Below the pieces are notes generated by a model that did no database searches, was not told the DNA's origin, and was given only the letters and a program-made list of their open reading frames with translations. The position numbers and the translations under genes are program-made. 64,000 bases of DNA from Deltaproteobacteria bacterium (lineage in GTDB: Bacteria; Desulfobacterota; Syntrophia; Syntrophales; UBA2192), in assembly GCA_012728915.1 (NCBI GenBank), contig JAAYEC010000028.1, forward strand, positions 1 to 64,000, written 5' to 3'. Within the stretch, counting starts at the first letter, position 1; each line of letters begins with the position of its first letter. This document shows, one piece after another, positions 1 to 7,366 of the stretch.

Positions 1-375
1 CGCGTTTGGTTCGCGGACTCATCGTCACGGCTCCCAGAGAAGGTCTCTCTCCCGGTAACATGAATTATGAGTCAACGACCACTATGCATCGTCACCTCCG
101 GTAACATTTATTGTGAGGCAATTCGCAGGGTCCTTTTTGGTTGACGAACCCATGAATTCCGTGTAGTTTTGCACTGTGACGGAGATGCGGCATGTCATAG
201 GGTCCGTCTGCTGCGGGATCCCGAGCTTCTGAAACAGAAGTGGTCGGCGCGTCCACCCGAAACGTCTCAATTAACTTCCATGCCTGCAAACTGAGAGCGA
301 ACTGGCCTGCCAGCACTTCGCGACGAAGACCGGACGTGAATGGCGGGGAGTGCGTCGTTCAAAGGGAGGTGCGTG
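1..375. other. Unassigned stretch before first clear gene
   Basis: I see no convincing gene here. The minus strand has a 62-codon frame (270 down to 82, TTG start, TAG stop) whose second half has some protein-like character and two cysteines, but no clear ribosome binding site or known motif; it could be the remnant of a degraded gene. A 10-base word, CCGGTAACAT, occurs twice (about 53 and 101). The composition is less GC-rich than the genes that follow. Confidence 0.4.
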
Positions 376-1005
376 ATGGCGAGCGAGATGGCCGACCAGA
401 TGAAGCCCCTGACCGAGTTCTACGCGAAGTGGTCCAAGGATGCTCTCGAGATGATGTCCAAGGGGTTGGGGATGTACGACAAGATGATCCGCGCCTGGAC
501 GGAAGTCGGCGGGCAGGCGCAGGCCGAGCAACCCGAGGATACGATCAAGAAGTGGGCGGATGCCTTCGGCGGCTCCTACAAGGATCTCTTCGAGATGTAC
601 ACGCAGCCCTTCAAGATGTTCGGCGCAGCCGGTGAAATTCCCGGGAAGGAAGCCTGGCAGGATGCCTTCTCGAAATGGCAGAAGATGTTCACCGCGATGC
701 CTTCCGGGTCGACGCCGACGTCCGGCGACGAGTTCATGAACTTCTCGAAACACTGGTTCGAGGGCTATTCGAAGGTCTGGCAGGCCTGGATGGAAAGTAT
801 GCAGACGATGGGCGAGGCCTGCAAGGCCGCCGTGTCGGAAGGCGAGAACCCCGATGCCGCCATGGGAGCCTTCACGGAGATCTCGGACAAGTTCATGCAG
901 CAGTGGGCCGCCTTCGTCACGGACCAGGCCCAGGCGTTCTTTTCCCTGTGGCGCTCCCGGCTGCCGGACGAGAAGACGGAACCGAAGCGGCCGAAGAAGG
1001 CATAG
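376..1005 (+). CDS. PhaE/phasin-like helical protein
   Basis: A 209-residue protein, all predicted helix, with regularly spaced tryptophans and aromatics (KWSKDALEMM, KKWADAF, HWFEGYSKVWQAWMESM). This pattern resembles the class III polyhydroxyalkanoate synthase subunit PhaE and phasin-like proteins, which coat PHA granules or assist PhaC. There is no signal peptide or membrane segment; the tail is basic (EPKRPKKA). The start at 376 is chosen because GGGAGG lies 5 bases upstream, whereas the in-frame ATG at 340 has none. No PHA synthase is in view, so the granule role is inference. A terminator hairpin follows 45 bases after the stop. Confidence 0.5.
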   Translation: MASEMADQMKPLTEFYAKWSKDALEMMSKGLGMYDKMIRAWTEVGGQAQAEQPEDTIKKWADAFGGSYKDLFEMYTQPFKMFGAAGEIPGKEAWQDAFSKWQKMFTAMPSGSTPTSGDEFMNFSKHWFEGYSKVWQAWMESMQTMGEACKAAVSEGENPDAAMGAFTEISDKFMQQWAAFVTDQAQAFFSLWRSRLPDEKTEPKRPKKA

Positions 1006-1047
1006 GCCCGGCGGGACGACAGTCGGCCGGACGGATGGTGATATGAA

Positions 1048-1074
1048 AAAGAGGCGCACGGTCTGCGCCTCTTT
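1048..1074. terminator. Bidirectional intrinsic terminator
   Basis: GAGGCGCA (1051-1058) pairs with TGCGCCTC (1064-1071) around a 5-base loop, flanked by an A-run on the left and TTT on the right, so it can terminate the plus-strand PhaE-like gene and the convergent minus-strand DUF192 gene. Its right arm abuts the stop codon of the DUF192 gene. Confidence 0.75.
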
Positions 1075-1583
1075 CATTTGACCGGATTGCCGCTGCGGTG
1101 CTGCAGCAGGTTGACCCTGTCGCCGGGCGCGATCCCGTGGCGGGCGAACCAGCCCTGGTTGGTCTCGATGACATACCTGGCTGCCCCGGCCGAACGGTAT
1201 AGGATGCTCTCGTCGAGGGGGCGCGCCTGGTGGATGTTGAGGATCACGCCATCGGCCCCGACGAAGACGATGTCAAGGGGGATGAGGGTGTTGCGCATCC
1301 AGAAGCTCATCTCGACGGGTTCCCTGTAGACGAAGAGCATCCCCTCGTTTTCCGGCAGGGAGCGGCGGAACATGAGGCCCCGCTCCTGCTTCTCGAGGGT
1401 GTCGGCCACCTCGACCCACAGGGGCGTCTTGCCCACGAGGATCTTCTTGAGCCCGGGCGTTTTAAGGTCCCTGGACCAGGCAATTCCCTGCGCGAACGCC
1501 AAGGAGGCCGCGATCAGGGTCACGACGAGGAGAACGGGGGTTCGCCTGTCGAGTAGCGCGCTCGTGACTCGCACGTTCTTCAT
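1074..1583 (-). CDS. DUF192 family exported protein
   Basis: A 169-residue protein with an N-terminal hydrophobic segment (about residues 16-36, PVLLVVTLIAASLAFAQG) that looks like a signal peptide or anchor, followed by a DUF192 domain. Family hallmarks seen are the EKQERGLMFRRSLPENEGMLFVY stretch (split here as EKQERGLMFR and NEGMLFVY), FWMRNTLIPLDIVFV and the closing WFARHGIAPGDRV. DUF192 proteins are small beta-rich, mostly periplasmic proteins of unknown biochemical role. The ATG overlaps the stop of the upstream phosphomannomutase gene by 4 bases, so the two are probably co-translated. The function remains unassigned. Confidence 0.85.
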   Translation of the reverse strand: MKNVRVTSALLDRRTPVLLVVTLIAASLAFAQGIAWSRDLKTPGLKKILVGKTPLWVEVADTLEKQERGLMFRRSLPENEGMLFVYREPVEMSFWMRNTLIPLDIVFVGADGVILNIHQARPLDESILYRSAGAARYVIETNQGWFARHGIAPGDRVNLLQHRSGNPVK

Positions 1584-2944
1584 GGTCTCCCGCGGTAGCG
1601 TGAAACGACCTTTTCCAACTCCGCCTCCGTGAGGGCACGGATCCGGCTGAGGGTTTCCGCCGTCGACGATTCAAAGCGCAGCACGAGGACGGGCTGGGTG
1701 TTCGAGGCCCGGATGAGACCCCAGCCGTCGGGAAAGAGGATCCTCACGCCGTCGGTGTCGATGATGCGATACTGCTTCCGGAACGCCTCGGTCACGTCCC
1801 GCACGACGTCGAACTTGATCTCGTCGGGACAGTCGACACGGATCTCGGGCGTCGTGACCGTCCTCGGGACATCGGCGAGGATGCCGCTGAGCTTCTCGTC
1901 CGTCCGGGAGAGGATCTCCAGGAGGCGAGCCGCCGCATAGATGGCGTCGTCATAGCCGAAGTAGCGGTCCGCGAAGAAGAGATGCCCGCTCATCTCCCCG
2001 GCGAGCACGGCCTTTTCCTCCTTCATCTTGCCCTTGATCAGCGAGTGGCCCGCCTTCCACATGATGGGCCTGCCGCCACGGGCCGCAATGTCGTCGTAGA
2101 GCCGCTGTGAGCACTTCACCTCGCCGATAACCGTCGCGCCGGGCCTGTCCTTCAGGATGAAGCGAGCGAAGAGCAGCAGCAATTCATCCCCCCAGAGAAT
2201 TTCCCCCTGGTCGGTGACCACCCCGATGCGGTCGGCGTCCCCGTCGAAGGCGAACCCCACGTCGGCCTTTCTCTGCCGGACCTGCACGATGAGGTCGCGC
2301 AGATTTTCGGGCACCGTCGGGTCCGGGTGATGGTTCGGAAAGCGGCCGTCCATTTCCAGGTTGAGACCGTGCAGCTCACAGCCGAACCGCTCGAAAAGGG
2401 GGACGGCGAAGTGCCCGCCCACACCGTTTCCACCGTCAAGGACGACCCGCAGACCGGGACGCACCGTCACATTTCCGTGGATCCAGTCGAGGTAGGCCTG
2501 CGAGATGTCCAGGTTCGAGCCCTTGCCGCTGCCGGCGCGAAAGGCCTCCATTTCGATGATCTCCCGCAGGGACTGGATCTCGTCGCCGTAAATCGTGTCG
2601 GGACCGACGCAGATCTTGAACCCGTTGAAGTCGGGCGGGTTGTGGCTTCCCGTGACCATGACGCCTCCTCCCGTCTTCAGGTGCCGGATGGAGAAGTACA
2701 GGATCGGCGTGGCGCAGGTTCCGATGTCGATGACGTCGATACCAGAGGCGAGGAGACCTTCCTTCAGGCTGGCCGAAAGGGCGGGGGAGCTGAGGCGGCA
2801 GTCCCGGCCGAGGGTCATCGTCCCGACCCCCCTATCCGAGGCGTAGGTGCCGACGGCGCGGCCGAGCTTCACGACGAGGTCTGGCTTCAGGTCCTGTTCG
2901 ACCAGCCCCCTGACGTCATATTCCCTGAAGATGGAGCGGTTCAT
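1580..2944 (-). CDS. Phosphomannomutase/phosphoglucomutase
   Basis: A 454-residue alpha-D-phosphohexomutase that interconverts hexose 1- and 6-phosphates for sugar-nucleotide supply (LPS, exopolysaccharide). All four active-site loops are visible: the phosphoserine loop VTGSHNPPDFNGFK, the metal loop FDGDADRIG, the sugar-binding loop GEMSGHLFF and the C-terminal phosphate loop ASNTQPVLVLR. The length matches the AlgC/ManB type. An upstream in-frame extension exists, but the start at 2944 is supported by GGAGGTGATC directly before ATG and by the typical N-terminus IFREYDVRG. It is translationally coupled to the DUF192 gene. Mannose versus glucose preference cannot be read from sequence. Confidence 0.95.
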   Translation of the reverse strand: MNRSIFREYDVRGLVEQDLKPDLVVKLGRAVGTYASDRGVGTMTLGRDCRLSSPALSASLKEGLLASGIDVIDIGTCATPILYFSIRHLKTGGGVMVTGSHNPPDFNGFKICVGPDTIYGDEIQSLREIIEMEAFRAGSGKGSNLDISQAYLDWIHGNVTVRPGLRVVLDGGNGVGGHFAVPLFERFGCELHGLNLEMDGRFPNHHPDPTVPENLRDLIVQVRQRKADVGFAFDGDADRIGVVTDQGEILWGDELLLLFARFILKDRPGATVIGEVKCSQRLYDDIAARGGRPIMWKAGHSLIKGKMKEEKAVLAGEMSGHLFFADRYFGYDDAIYAAARLLEILSRTDEKLSGILADVPRTVTTPEIRVDCPDEIKFDVVRDVTEAFRKQYRIIDTDGVRILFPDGWGLIRASNTQPVLVLRFESSTAETLSRIRALTEAELEKVVSRYRGRP

Positions 2945-3066
2945 GATCACCTCCGAACGAGGGATAATGTCTATCACAGATTGGGGATCCAGACAATCAC
3001 TGCGGCGGGATACGGCGCCGAAAAACCTCTCGGCAGGAACGCGGTGCGGTAAGGGGAAAAAAAGTG

Positions 3067-3096
3067 TTGACAGGCCCTGCCGCCATCGGGTAGAAG
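3067..3096 (+). promoter_or_regulatory. Promoter of Phe leader / liv operon
   Basis: A consensus -35 box TTGACA (3067-3072), an 18-base spacer and TAGAAG (3091-3096) as a weaker -10. Transcription would start near 3103, just before the leader-peptide ribosome binding site. The same -10 sequence with the same spacing is seen upstream of the mltD-like gene. Confidence 0.55.
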
Positions 3097-3116
3097 GCTT
3101 GAACAAGGGGTTTATG

Positions 3117-3194
3117 ATGTACAGGCACATCGACGCGGGCAGCTTTTTCGCTTTTTTTAGCTTTTTCGGCTTCTTTCGGGAGGTCTGCCCATAG
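3117..3194 (+). CDS. Phenylalanine-rich attenuator leader peptide
   Basis: A 25-codon frame with sequence MYRHIDAGS, then FFAFFSFFGFF, then REVCP and TAG. Eight of eleven consecutive codons (3144-3176) are Phe. An ATG immediately upstream (3114) is in the same frame; 3117 is preferred because AAGGGG (3105-3110) sits 6 bases before it. Its layout parallels the enteric PheL (pheA) and PheM (pheST) leader peptides. The Phe codons lie in the loop between pairing segments 1 and 2 of the downstream attenuator, and the stop codon lies just past segment 2, which is the geometry attenuation requires. The peptide itself probably has no function; its translation is the sensor of charged tRNA-Phe. Confidence 0.8.
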   Translation: MYRHIDAGSFFAFFSFFGFFREVCP

Positions 3195-3249
3195 CGCCTG
3201 ACTGCAGATGAACAACCGGGCCGTGGGCAGACCAAAGCTGCCCACGGCC
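3137..3249 (+). promoter_or_regulatory. Phe attenuator: competing RNA hairpins
   Basis: Four segments pair in the classical mutually exclusive way. Segment 1 GGGCAG (3137-3142) pairs with CTGCCC (3185-3190). Segment 2 GGTCTGCCC (3182-3190) pairs perfectly with segment 3 GGGCAGACC (3225-3233), forming the antiterminator. Segment 3 GGCCGTGGGCAG (3219-3230) pairs with segment 4 CTGCCCACGGCC (3238-3249), forming the terminator. A ribosome stalled on the Phe codons would mask segment 1 and free segment 2 to form the antiterminator; a ribosome reaching the stop codon at 3192 would cover segment 2 and allow termination. The pairings are read directly; the mechanism is inferred from trp/phe/his operon attenuation. 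Confidence 0.8.
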
Positions 3250-3256
3250 TTTTTTT
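3219..3256 (+). terminator. Attenuator terminator 1
   Basis: A perfect 12-bp stem, GGCCGTGGGCAG (3219-3230) with CTGCCCACGGCC (3238-3249), a 7-base loop and seven T (3250-3256). A strong intrinsic terminator placed between the leader peptide and the first structural gene. Confidence 0.9.
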
Positions 3257-3262
3257 GAACCG

Positions 3263-3287
3263 GGCCGTGATCGACACGGCCTTTTTT
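3263..3287 (+). terminator. Attenuator terminator 2 (tandem)
   Basis: A second intrinsic terminator: GGCCGTG (3263-3269), loop ATCGA, CACGGCC (3275-3281), six T (3282-3287). Its left arm is also complementary to CACGGCC (3243-3249) inside terminator 1. If terminator 1 is not formed, that arm can therefore be captured by an alternative 7-bp hairpin and terminator 2 would fail too. Confidence 0.8.
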
Positions 3288-3310
3288 CATTTCAAGGGGA
3301 GGAGAGCACG

Positions 3311-4516
3311 ATGAAGGGTTCGATCTCGAAAACCATGACGGGGCTCCTGGCGGCGGCGCTGCTGGCGATGCCCGCAACGTCCCCGGCGGCAGCGCCCGTG
3401 AAGGTGGGTGCGGCCATCAACCTCACCGGCCCGGCATCCACCTGGGGCCAGTACCACGCGAAGGGCACGCAGGATTACCTGCGATACGTCAACGAGGTCA
3501 AGGGAGGAGTCGGAGGGCGCACCGTCGATCTGATCCTCGTGGATACGGGCTACAAGGTACCCGAAGCCGTGGCGGCCGTCAAAAAGTTTGCCATCCAGGA
3601 CAGGGTCGACATGATTCTCACCTGGGGTGCGGGGGAGGGGCTGGCAGCCAAACCGCTCGTCCAGGGCTACAAGATCCCCACGATCAACTACTCGACCAGC
3701 TGGGAGCTTCTGGAGAAACCCGTCGACTACATGTACCTTCCCTTCGGGAGCTACCGACTCGACTGCGCCGCCATCCTCGAATACATCAAGTCCATCCACA
3801 AAGGAAGCGATCCGCCGAAGGTGGGCCTCCTGACCTACAACAACGCCTACGGGCGCTCCATCCACAAGCCGAGCCAGGAATACGCAAAGGCAAACGGGAT
3901 CAACATCGTATCCATCGAGGAGTTCCCGCCCAGGACCGTAGACCTGACGACGGAGCTTCTCCGCCTCAAGAAGAACGGCGCCGAGTACGTCTTCATGCAG
4001 ATGCTGCCGGCCACGATCGTGACGACCTTCAAGAGCGCAGACCGCATCCAGTACAGCCCCCAGTTTTTCGGCACCTGGACCTCGACAGACCCGGACTTCT
4101 TCAAGCTGGGCAAGGGGCTCATCCGCGACCGCCTGAAGATGCAGTTCCCCGGCGGCCTGCCGGGCGACAAGGGAGCCGGCGTCGAAACGCTCAAGGAACT
4201 CTGGAAGCGCTATAAGACGGTCACCCGCTTCGACACCGCCTACTGGGAAGGCGTCGTGGTGGGCATGATCGTGGAGCGCGCCGCCCTGCGGGCTCAACAG
4301 AAGCACGGGAAGGTGGACCGCGACACGATCAACAGGGCGATGGAGACGTTCGCGAACGAGGATTTCGGCGGAATCCTCCCTCCCGTGACGTACACGAAGA
4401 CCAGCCACGAGGCGTCCTTCCGGGGGCGGATCGTCCAGGTGCGCGAGGACGGCTCCTTCAGGCCGCTGACCGATTTCTACACGCCCGGCAAAGAGAAGAT
4501 CCGGCACCTCAAGTAG
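3311..4516 (+). CDS. livK: ABC importer periplasmic binding protein (LivK family)
   Basis: A 401-residue solute-binding protein with a Sec signal peptide (GLLAAALLAMPATSPAAA, cleavage near residue 28) and a type I periplasmic fold of the branched-chain amino acid/amide receptor family (VKVGAAINLTGPASTWGQ, then a second lobe with GLLTYNNAYGRS). It captures ligand in the periplasm for the permease and ATPases encoded downstream. The ribosome binding site GGGGAGGAG lies 9 bases before ATG. The family binds Leu/Ile/Val but also aromatic amino acids, amides, urea and aromatic acids. The Phe leader upstream and the CoA ligase in the operon make an aromatic or hydrophobic ligand likely, but the ligand is inference. 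Confidence 0.9.
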   Translation: MKGSISKTMTGLLAAALLAMPATSPAAAPVKVGAAINLTGPASTWGQYHAKGTQDYLRYVNEVKGGVGGRTVDLILVDTGYKVPEAVAAVKKFAIQDRVDMILTWGAGEGLAAKPLVQGYKIPTINYSTSWELLEKPVDYMYLPFGSYRLDCAAILEYIKSIHKGSDPPKVGLLTYNNAYGRSIHKPSQEYAKANGINIVSIEEFPPRTVDLTTELLRLKKNGAEYVFMQMLPATIVTTFKSADRIQYSPQFFGTWTSTDPDFFKLGKGLIRDRLKMQFPGGLPGDKGAGVETLKELWKRYKTVTRFDTAYWEGVVVGMIVERAALRAQQKHGKVDRDTINRAMETFANEDFGGILPPVTYTKTSHEASFRGRIVQVREDGSFRPLTDFYTPGKEKIRHLK

Positions 4517-4525
4517 GAGAGGGGC

Positions 4526-5386
4526 ATGAAGACTTACCGGGGGGAACCCTCCATCTTCGCCTCTAGACCTCCGCAGGAGCGGCAGGCGGAGCTCGTCGTC
4601 GAGCGCCTCACCCTGCGCTTCGGCGGCATCACGGCCGTCCACCGCGTGGACCTGAAGGTCTCGACGGGCGAGCTGGTTTCCGTCATCGGACCCAACGGGG
4701 CCGGGAAGACGAGCCTGCTGAACTGCATCACGGGCTACTACAAGGCTCAGGAAGGGCGGATCCTCTTCAACGGCAAGGATATCTCGAACCTCCACACCCA
4801 TCGGCATATCCGGCACGGGATCGGAAGGACCTTCCAGAACATCGAGCTGTTTCCGGGGATGACGGTCCTGGCGAATCTCCTGCTTGCACGCCACCTGCAC
4901 TGCCGCTACGGCCTTGCCTCGGCCGCCTGTTTCTCCCCGAAGGCGAGAAACGAGGAGATCCGGCAGCGGCGGCTCATCGAGGAGATCATCGATTTCCTCG
5001 AGATCCAGGCGATCCGCAAGAAGCTCGTGGGGTCTCTTCCCTACGGGATGCGCAAGCGCGTGGAGCTGGGGCGCGCGCTTGCCCTGGAGCCGCGGCTCCT
5101 CGTCCTGGATGAGCCCTTCGCCGGGATGAACCTGGAGGAAAAAGAGGACATGGTCCGGTTTCTCCTGGAGCTCTCCGAGTCGTGGGGGCAGACCATGATC
5201 CTCGTGGAGCACGACATGTCGATCGTCATGAGCATCTCGAAGCGGATCATGGTGCTCAACTTCGGCGAGAAACTCGCCGAGGGGACCCCGGATGAGATCC
5301 AGGCCGACCCCGAAGTCATCCGGGCCTACCTCGGGGACCGCGACGGTGCGGGAGACGACGCATCGAAGGCGGAGGGTGGCGGATGA
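4526..5386 (+). CDS. livG: ABC importer ATPase, LivG type
   Basis: A 286-residue ATP-binding subunit. It shows Walker A GPNGAGKTS (about residues 55-63), a signature region LPYGMRKRVELGRAL replacing the usual LSGGQ-like motif, Walker B LLVLDEP and the H-loop in ILVEHDMSIVM. The extended insert between Walker A and the signature (HRHIRHGIGRTFQNIELFPGMTV) and the closing GTPDEIQADPEVIRAYLG are typical of LivG. It energises uptake together with LivF. A 30-residue N-terminal extension precedes the domain. The start follows an AGGAG site. The end overlaps the next gene by ATGA, indicating translational coupling to the acyl-CoA ligase. Confidence 0.93.
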   Translation: MKTYRGEPSIFASRPPQERQAELVVERLTLRFGGITAVHRVDLKVSTGELVSVIGPNGAGKTSLLNCITGYYKAQEGRILFNGKDISNLHTHRHIRHGIGRTFQNIELFPGMTVLANLLLARHLHCRYGLASAACFSPKARNEEIRQRRLIEEIIDFLEIQAIRKKLVGSLPYGMRKRVELGRALALEPRLLVLDEPFAGMNLEEKEDMVRFLLELSESWGQTMILVEHDMSIVMSISKRIMVLNFGEKLAEGTPDEIQADPEVIRAYLGDRDGAGDDASKAEGGG

Positions 5387-7356
5387 GCGTGACGGAACGC
5401 AAGGGGCTGGTCAACGGCAACGGCCGGACGAGGCTCGATGCGGAGACGCTCGAGGCCTACGGCAGGCACACGCTTCCGCAGATCCTGAGCGAACAGGCCA
5501 GGCGCCTGAAAGCGAGCGACGTTGCGATACGGGAAAAAGCCTACGGCATCTGGCAGACGGTCAACTGGGAGGAGTACTTCAGCTACGTGCGGCGGACGGC
5601 TCTCGGTCTGATGGGCATCGGCGTGCGTCGGAGGGACAATGTGGCCATCGTGACGAACAACCACCCCGAATGGCTCTACAGCGAGCTCGGGGCGCAAGCC
5701 GTGGGCTGCGTGACGGTGAATCTCTTCACCTCGTCGATCGCCGACGAACTGGCCGAGGCGCTCAAGAGGTTCCAGCCGACGGTGGCCGTCGTGCAGGACC
5801 AGGAGCAGGTCGACAAGCTCCTTGAAACCCGCCCGAGGCTCGGCTTCATCAAGACCGTGGTCTACGTGGATCCCACGGGAATGCGCACCTACCGCGACAA
5901 CCCCTGGCTCATGAGCTTCCGGGAACTTCTCGAAAGGGGAGACGAGATCGAGAAGGAGAATCCGCAGCTTTTCCAGTCGGAGCTCTGGCGGGGAAAGCCC
6001 GACGACGTGGCCGTCATGATCCAGACTTCGGGGACGACGGGCCTGCCGAAGCTCGCCATGCTCACGCACCGGAATTTCACCGCCATGGCGCGCAAGTGGA
6101 TCGAGGCGACCCCCATCGGCATCGGGTCGAACTGGCTTTCCATCACTCCGCCCGCCTGGATCGTCGACCAGATCTGGGGCGTGGGCATCGCGCTCACGGG
6201 AGGCCTGACGATGAACTTCCCCGAGACGGCCGAGACGATCGAGACGGACTTCCGGGAGATCGGGCCCGACGTGATCGTGTCCTCGTCGAGGTTCTGGGAG
6301 GACCTCGCCTCGAAGATCCGCGTGAAGATGGCGGACGCCAGCGTCCTGAAACGCAGACTCTTCCAGACGGCCGAGAAGATCGGCAGGAGGGTTGTGGATG
6401 CCGAGGCCGAGAAGGCGCCCCTGACGGCCTCGATGCGCTGGATGCGCCGGATCGCCTCGTCGCTTGTCTTCCGGCCGCTCATGGACCGTGTGGGCTGCCT
6501 CGGCCTGACGACCGCCTACACGGGCGGGCATCCCATCAGTCCCGAGGTCATCCGGTTCTTCCGGGCCTGTGGTCTCAACCTCAAGCAGTGCTACGGCCTC
6601 ACCGAGGCGGGAGGCATCTTCCAGGTTCAGCCGGACGGCGAGGTGAAGCCCGAGACGGTGGGCAAGGCCCTGCCCGGGACGGAGGTGCGGATTGCCGAGG
6701 ATCAGGAAATCCTCGTCAAGAGCATCGCCAACTTCGCGGGCTACTACAAGGACTTCAAGTCTACCGAGAACGCCTTCCGGGACGGCTGGCTTCGCACGGG
6801 TGACGCGGGATACCTCGATGCCGACGGGCACCTCGTCATCATCGGGCGCAAGGAGGAGATCATCCGCAACAAGTCCGGCGCCGCCTTTTCCCCCGACTTC
6901 ATCGAGACACGGCTCAAGTTCAGCCCCTACATCAAGGAGGCCGTCGTCTTCGGCGAGGGCAGACCTTACATCTCGGCTTTCATCAACATCGACATGGGCA
7001 ACGTGGGCAACTGGGCCGAGGAGCGGATGATCCCCTACACGACCTACACGGACCTCTCCCAGCAGCCGAAGGTGGAGGAGCTGATCTTCGGGGAAATTCG
7101 GGCCGTCAACGAACGGCTCCCCGACTACATGAAGATCAGGAAGTTTCTCCTGCTGTACAAGCTGCTCGATGCCGACGACGAGGAGCTGACCCGGACGGGC
7201 AAGGTTCGGCGCCGCTTTGTCTACGGTCTGTACCTGAATCTCATCGAGGCCGTGTATAAGAACCTCAAGGAGCTGGAGGTGAAGAGCCAGGTTCGTTACC
7301 GCGACGGCCAGGTGGGGAAGATCGAGACGACGGTGAAAATACACGACGTTCCATAA
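5383..7356 (+). CDS. Long-chain-type acyl-CoA synthetase inside liv operon
   Basis: A 657-residue adenylate-forming ligase (ANL superfamily, long-chain acyl-CoA synthetase group) that would convert a carboxylic acid, ATP and CoA to acyl-CoA, AMP and PPi in the cytoplasm. Visible motifs are the P-loop TSGTTGLPKLAMLTHRN (near residue 217), YGLTEAGG (near 404), GWLRTGDAGYLDADGHL (near 468) and IIGRKEEIIRNKSGAAFSP. It lies between livG and livH, overlapping livG by 4 bases and 10 bases before livH. Ligases within Liv-type operons are known in several proteobacteria and suggest that the imported acid is activated on entry. The substrate (fatty, aryl or branched acid) is not determined by sequence. 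Confidence 0.9.
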   Translation: MSVTERKGLVNGNGRTRLDAETLEAYGRHTLPQILSEQARRLKASDVAIREKAYGIWQTVNWEEYFSYVRRTALGLMGIGVRRRDNVAIVTNNHPEWLYSELGAQAVGCVTVNLFTSSIADELAEALKRFQPTVAVVQDQEQVDKLLETRPRLGFIKTVVYVDPTGMRTYRDNPWLMSFRELLERGDEIEKENPQLFQSELWRGKPDDVAVMIQTSGTTGLPKLAMLTHRNFTAMARKWIEATPIGIGSNWLSITPPAWIVDQIWGVGIALTGGLTMNFPETAETIETDFREIGPDVIVSSSRFWEDLASKIRVKMADASVLKRRLFQTAEKIGRRVVDAEAEKAPLTASMRWMRRIASSLVFRPLMDRVGCLGLTTAYTGGHPISPEVIRFFRACGLNLKQCYGLTEAGGIFQVQPDGEVKPETVGKALPGTEVRIAEDQEILVKSIANFAGYYKDFKSTENAFRDGWLRTGDAGYLDADGHLVIIGRKEEIIRNKSGAAFSPDFIETRLKFSPYIKEAVVFGEGRPYISAFINIDMGNVGNWAEERMIPYTTYTDLSQQPKVEELIFGEIRAVNERLPDYMKIRKFLLLYKLLDADDEELTRTGKVRRRFVYGLYLNLIEAVYKNLKELEVKSQVRYRDGQVGKIETTVKIHDVP

Positions 7357-7366
7357 GGAGATTCAG

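Noticed and set aside
82-316. Two overlapping minus-strand frames (62 and 74 codons) at the window start
   Set aside because: TTG and GTG starts without ribosome binding sites, no recognisable motif, and mutually exclusive frames. Kept only as a note on the unassigned stretch.
2945-3277. Upstream in-frame extension of the phosphomannomutase (111 codons)
   Set aside because: Its Lys-rich part is simply the reverse complement of the Phe-rich leader peptide on the other strand; the real start at 2944 has a strong Shine-Dalgarno site.
3287-5212. Long minus-strand open frame of 641 codons across livK and livG
   Set aside because: High-GC shadow frame antisense to clear ABC transporter genes. The same applies to the 672-codon frame at 5326-7344 and the 697-codon frame at 7265-9358.
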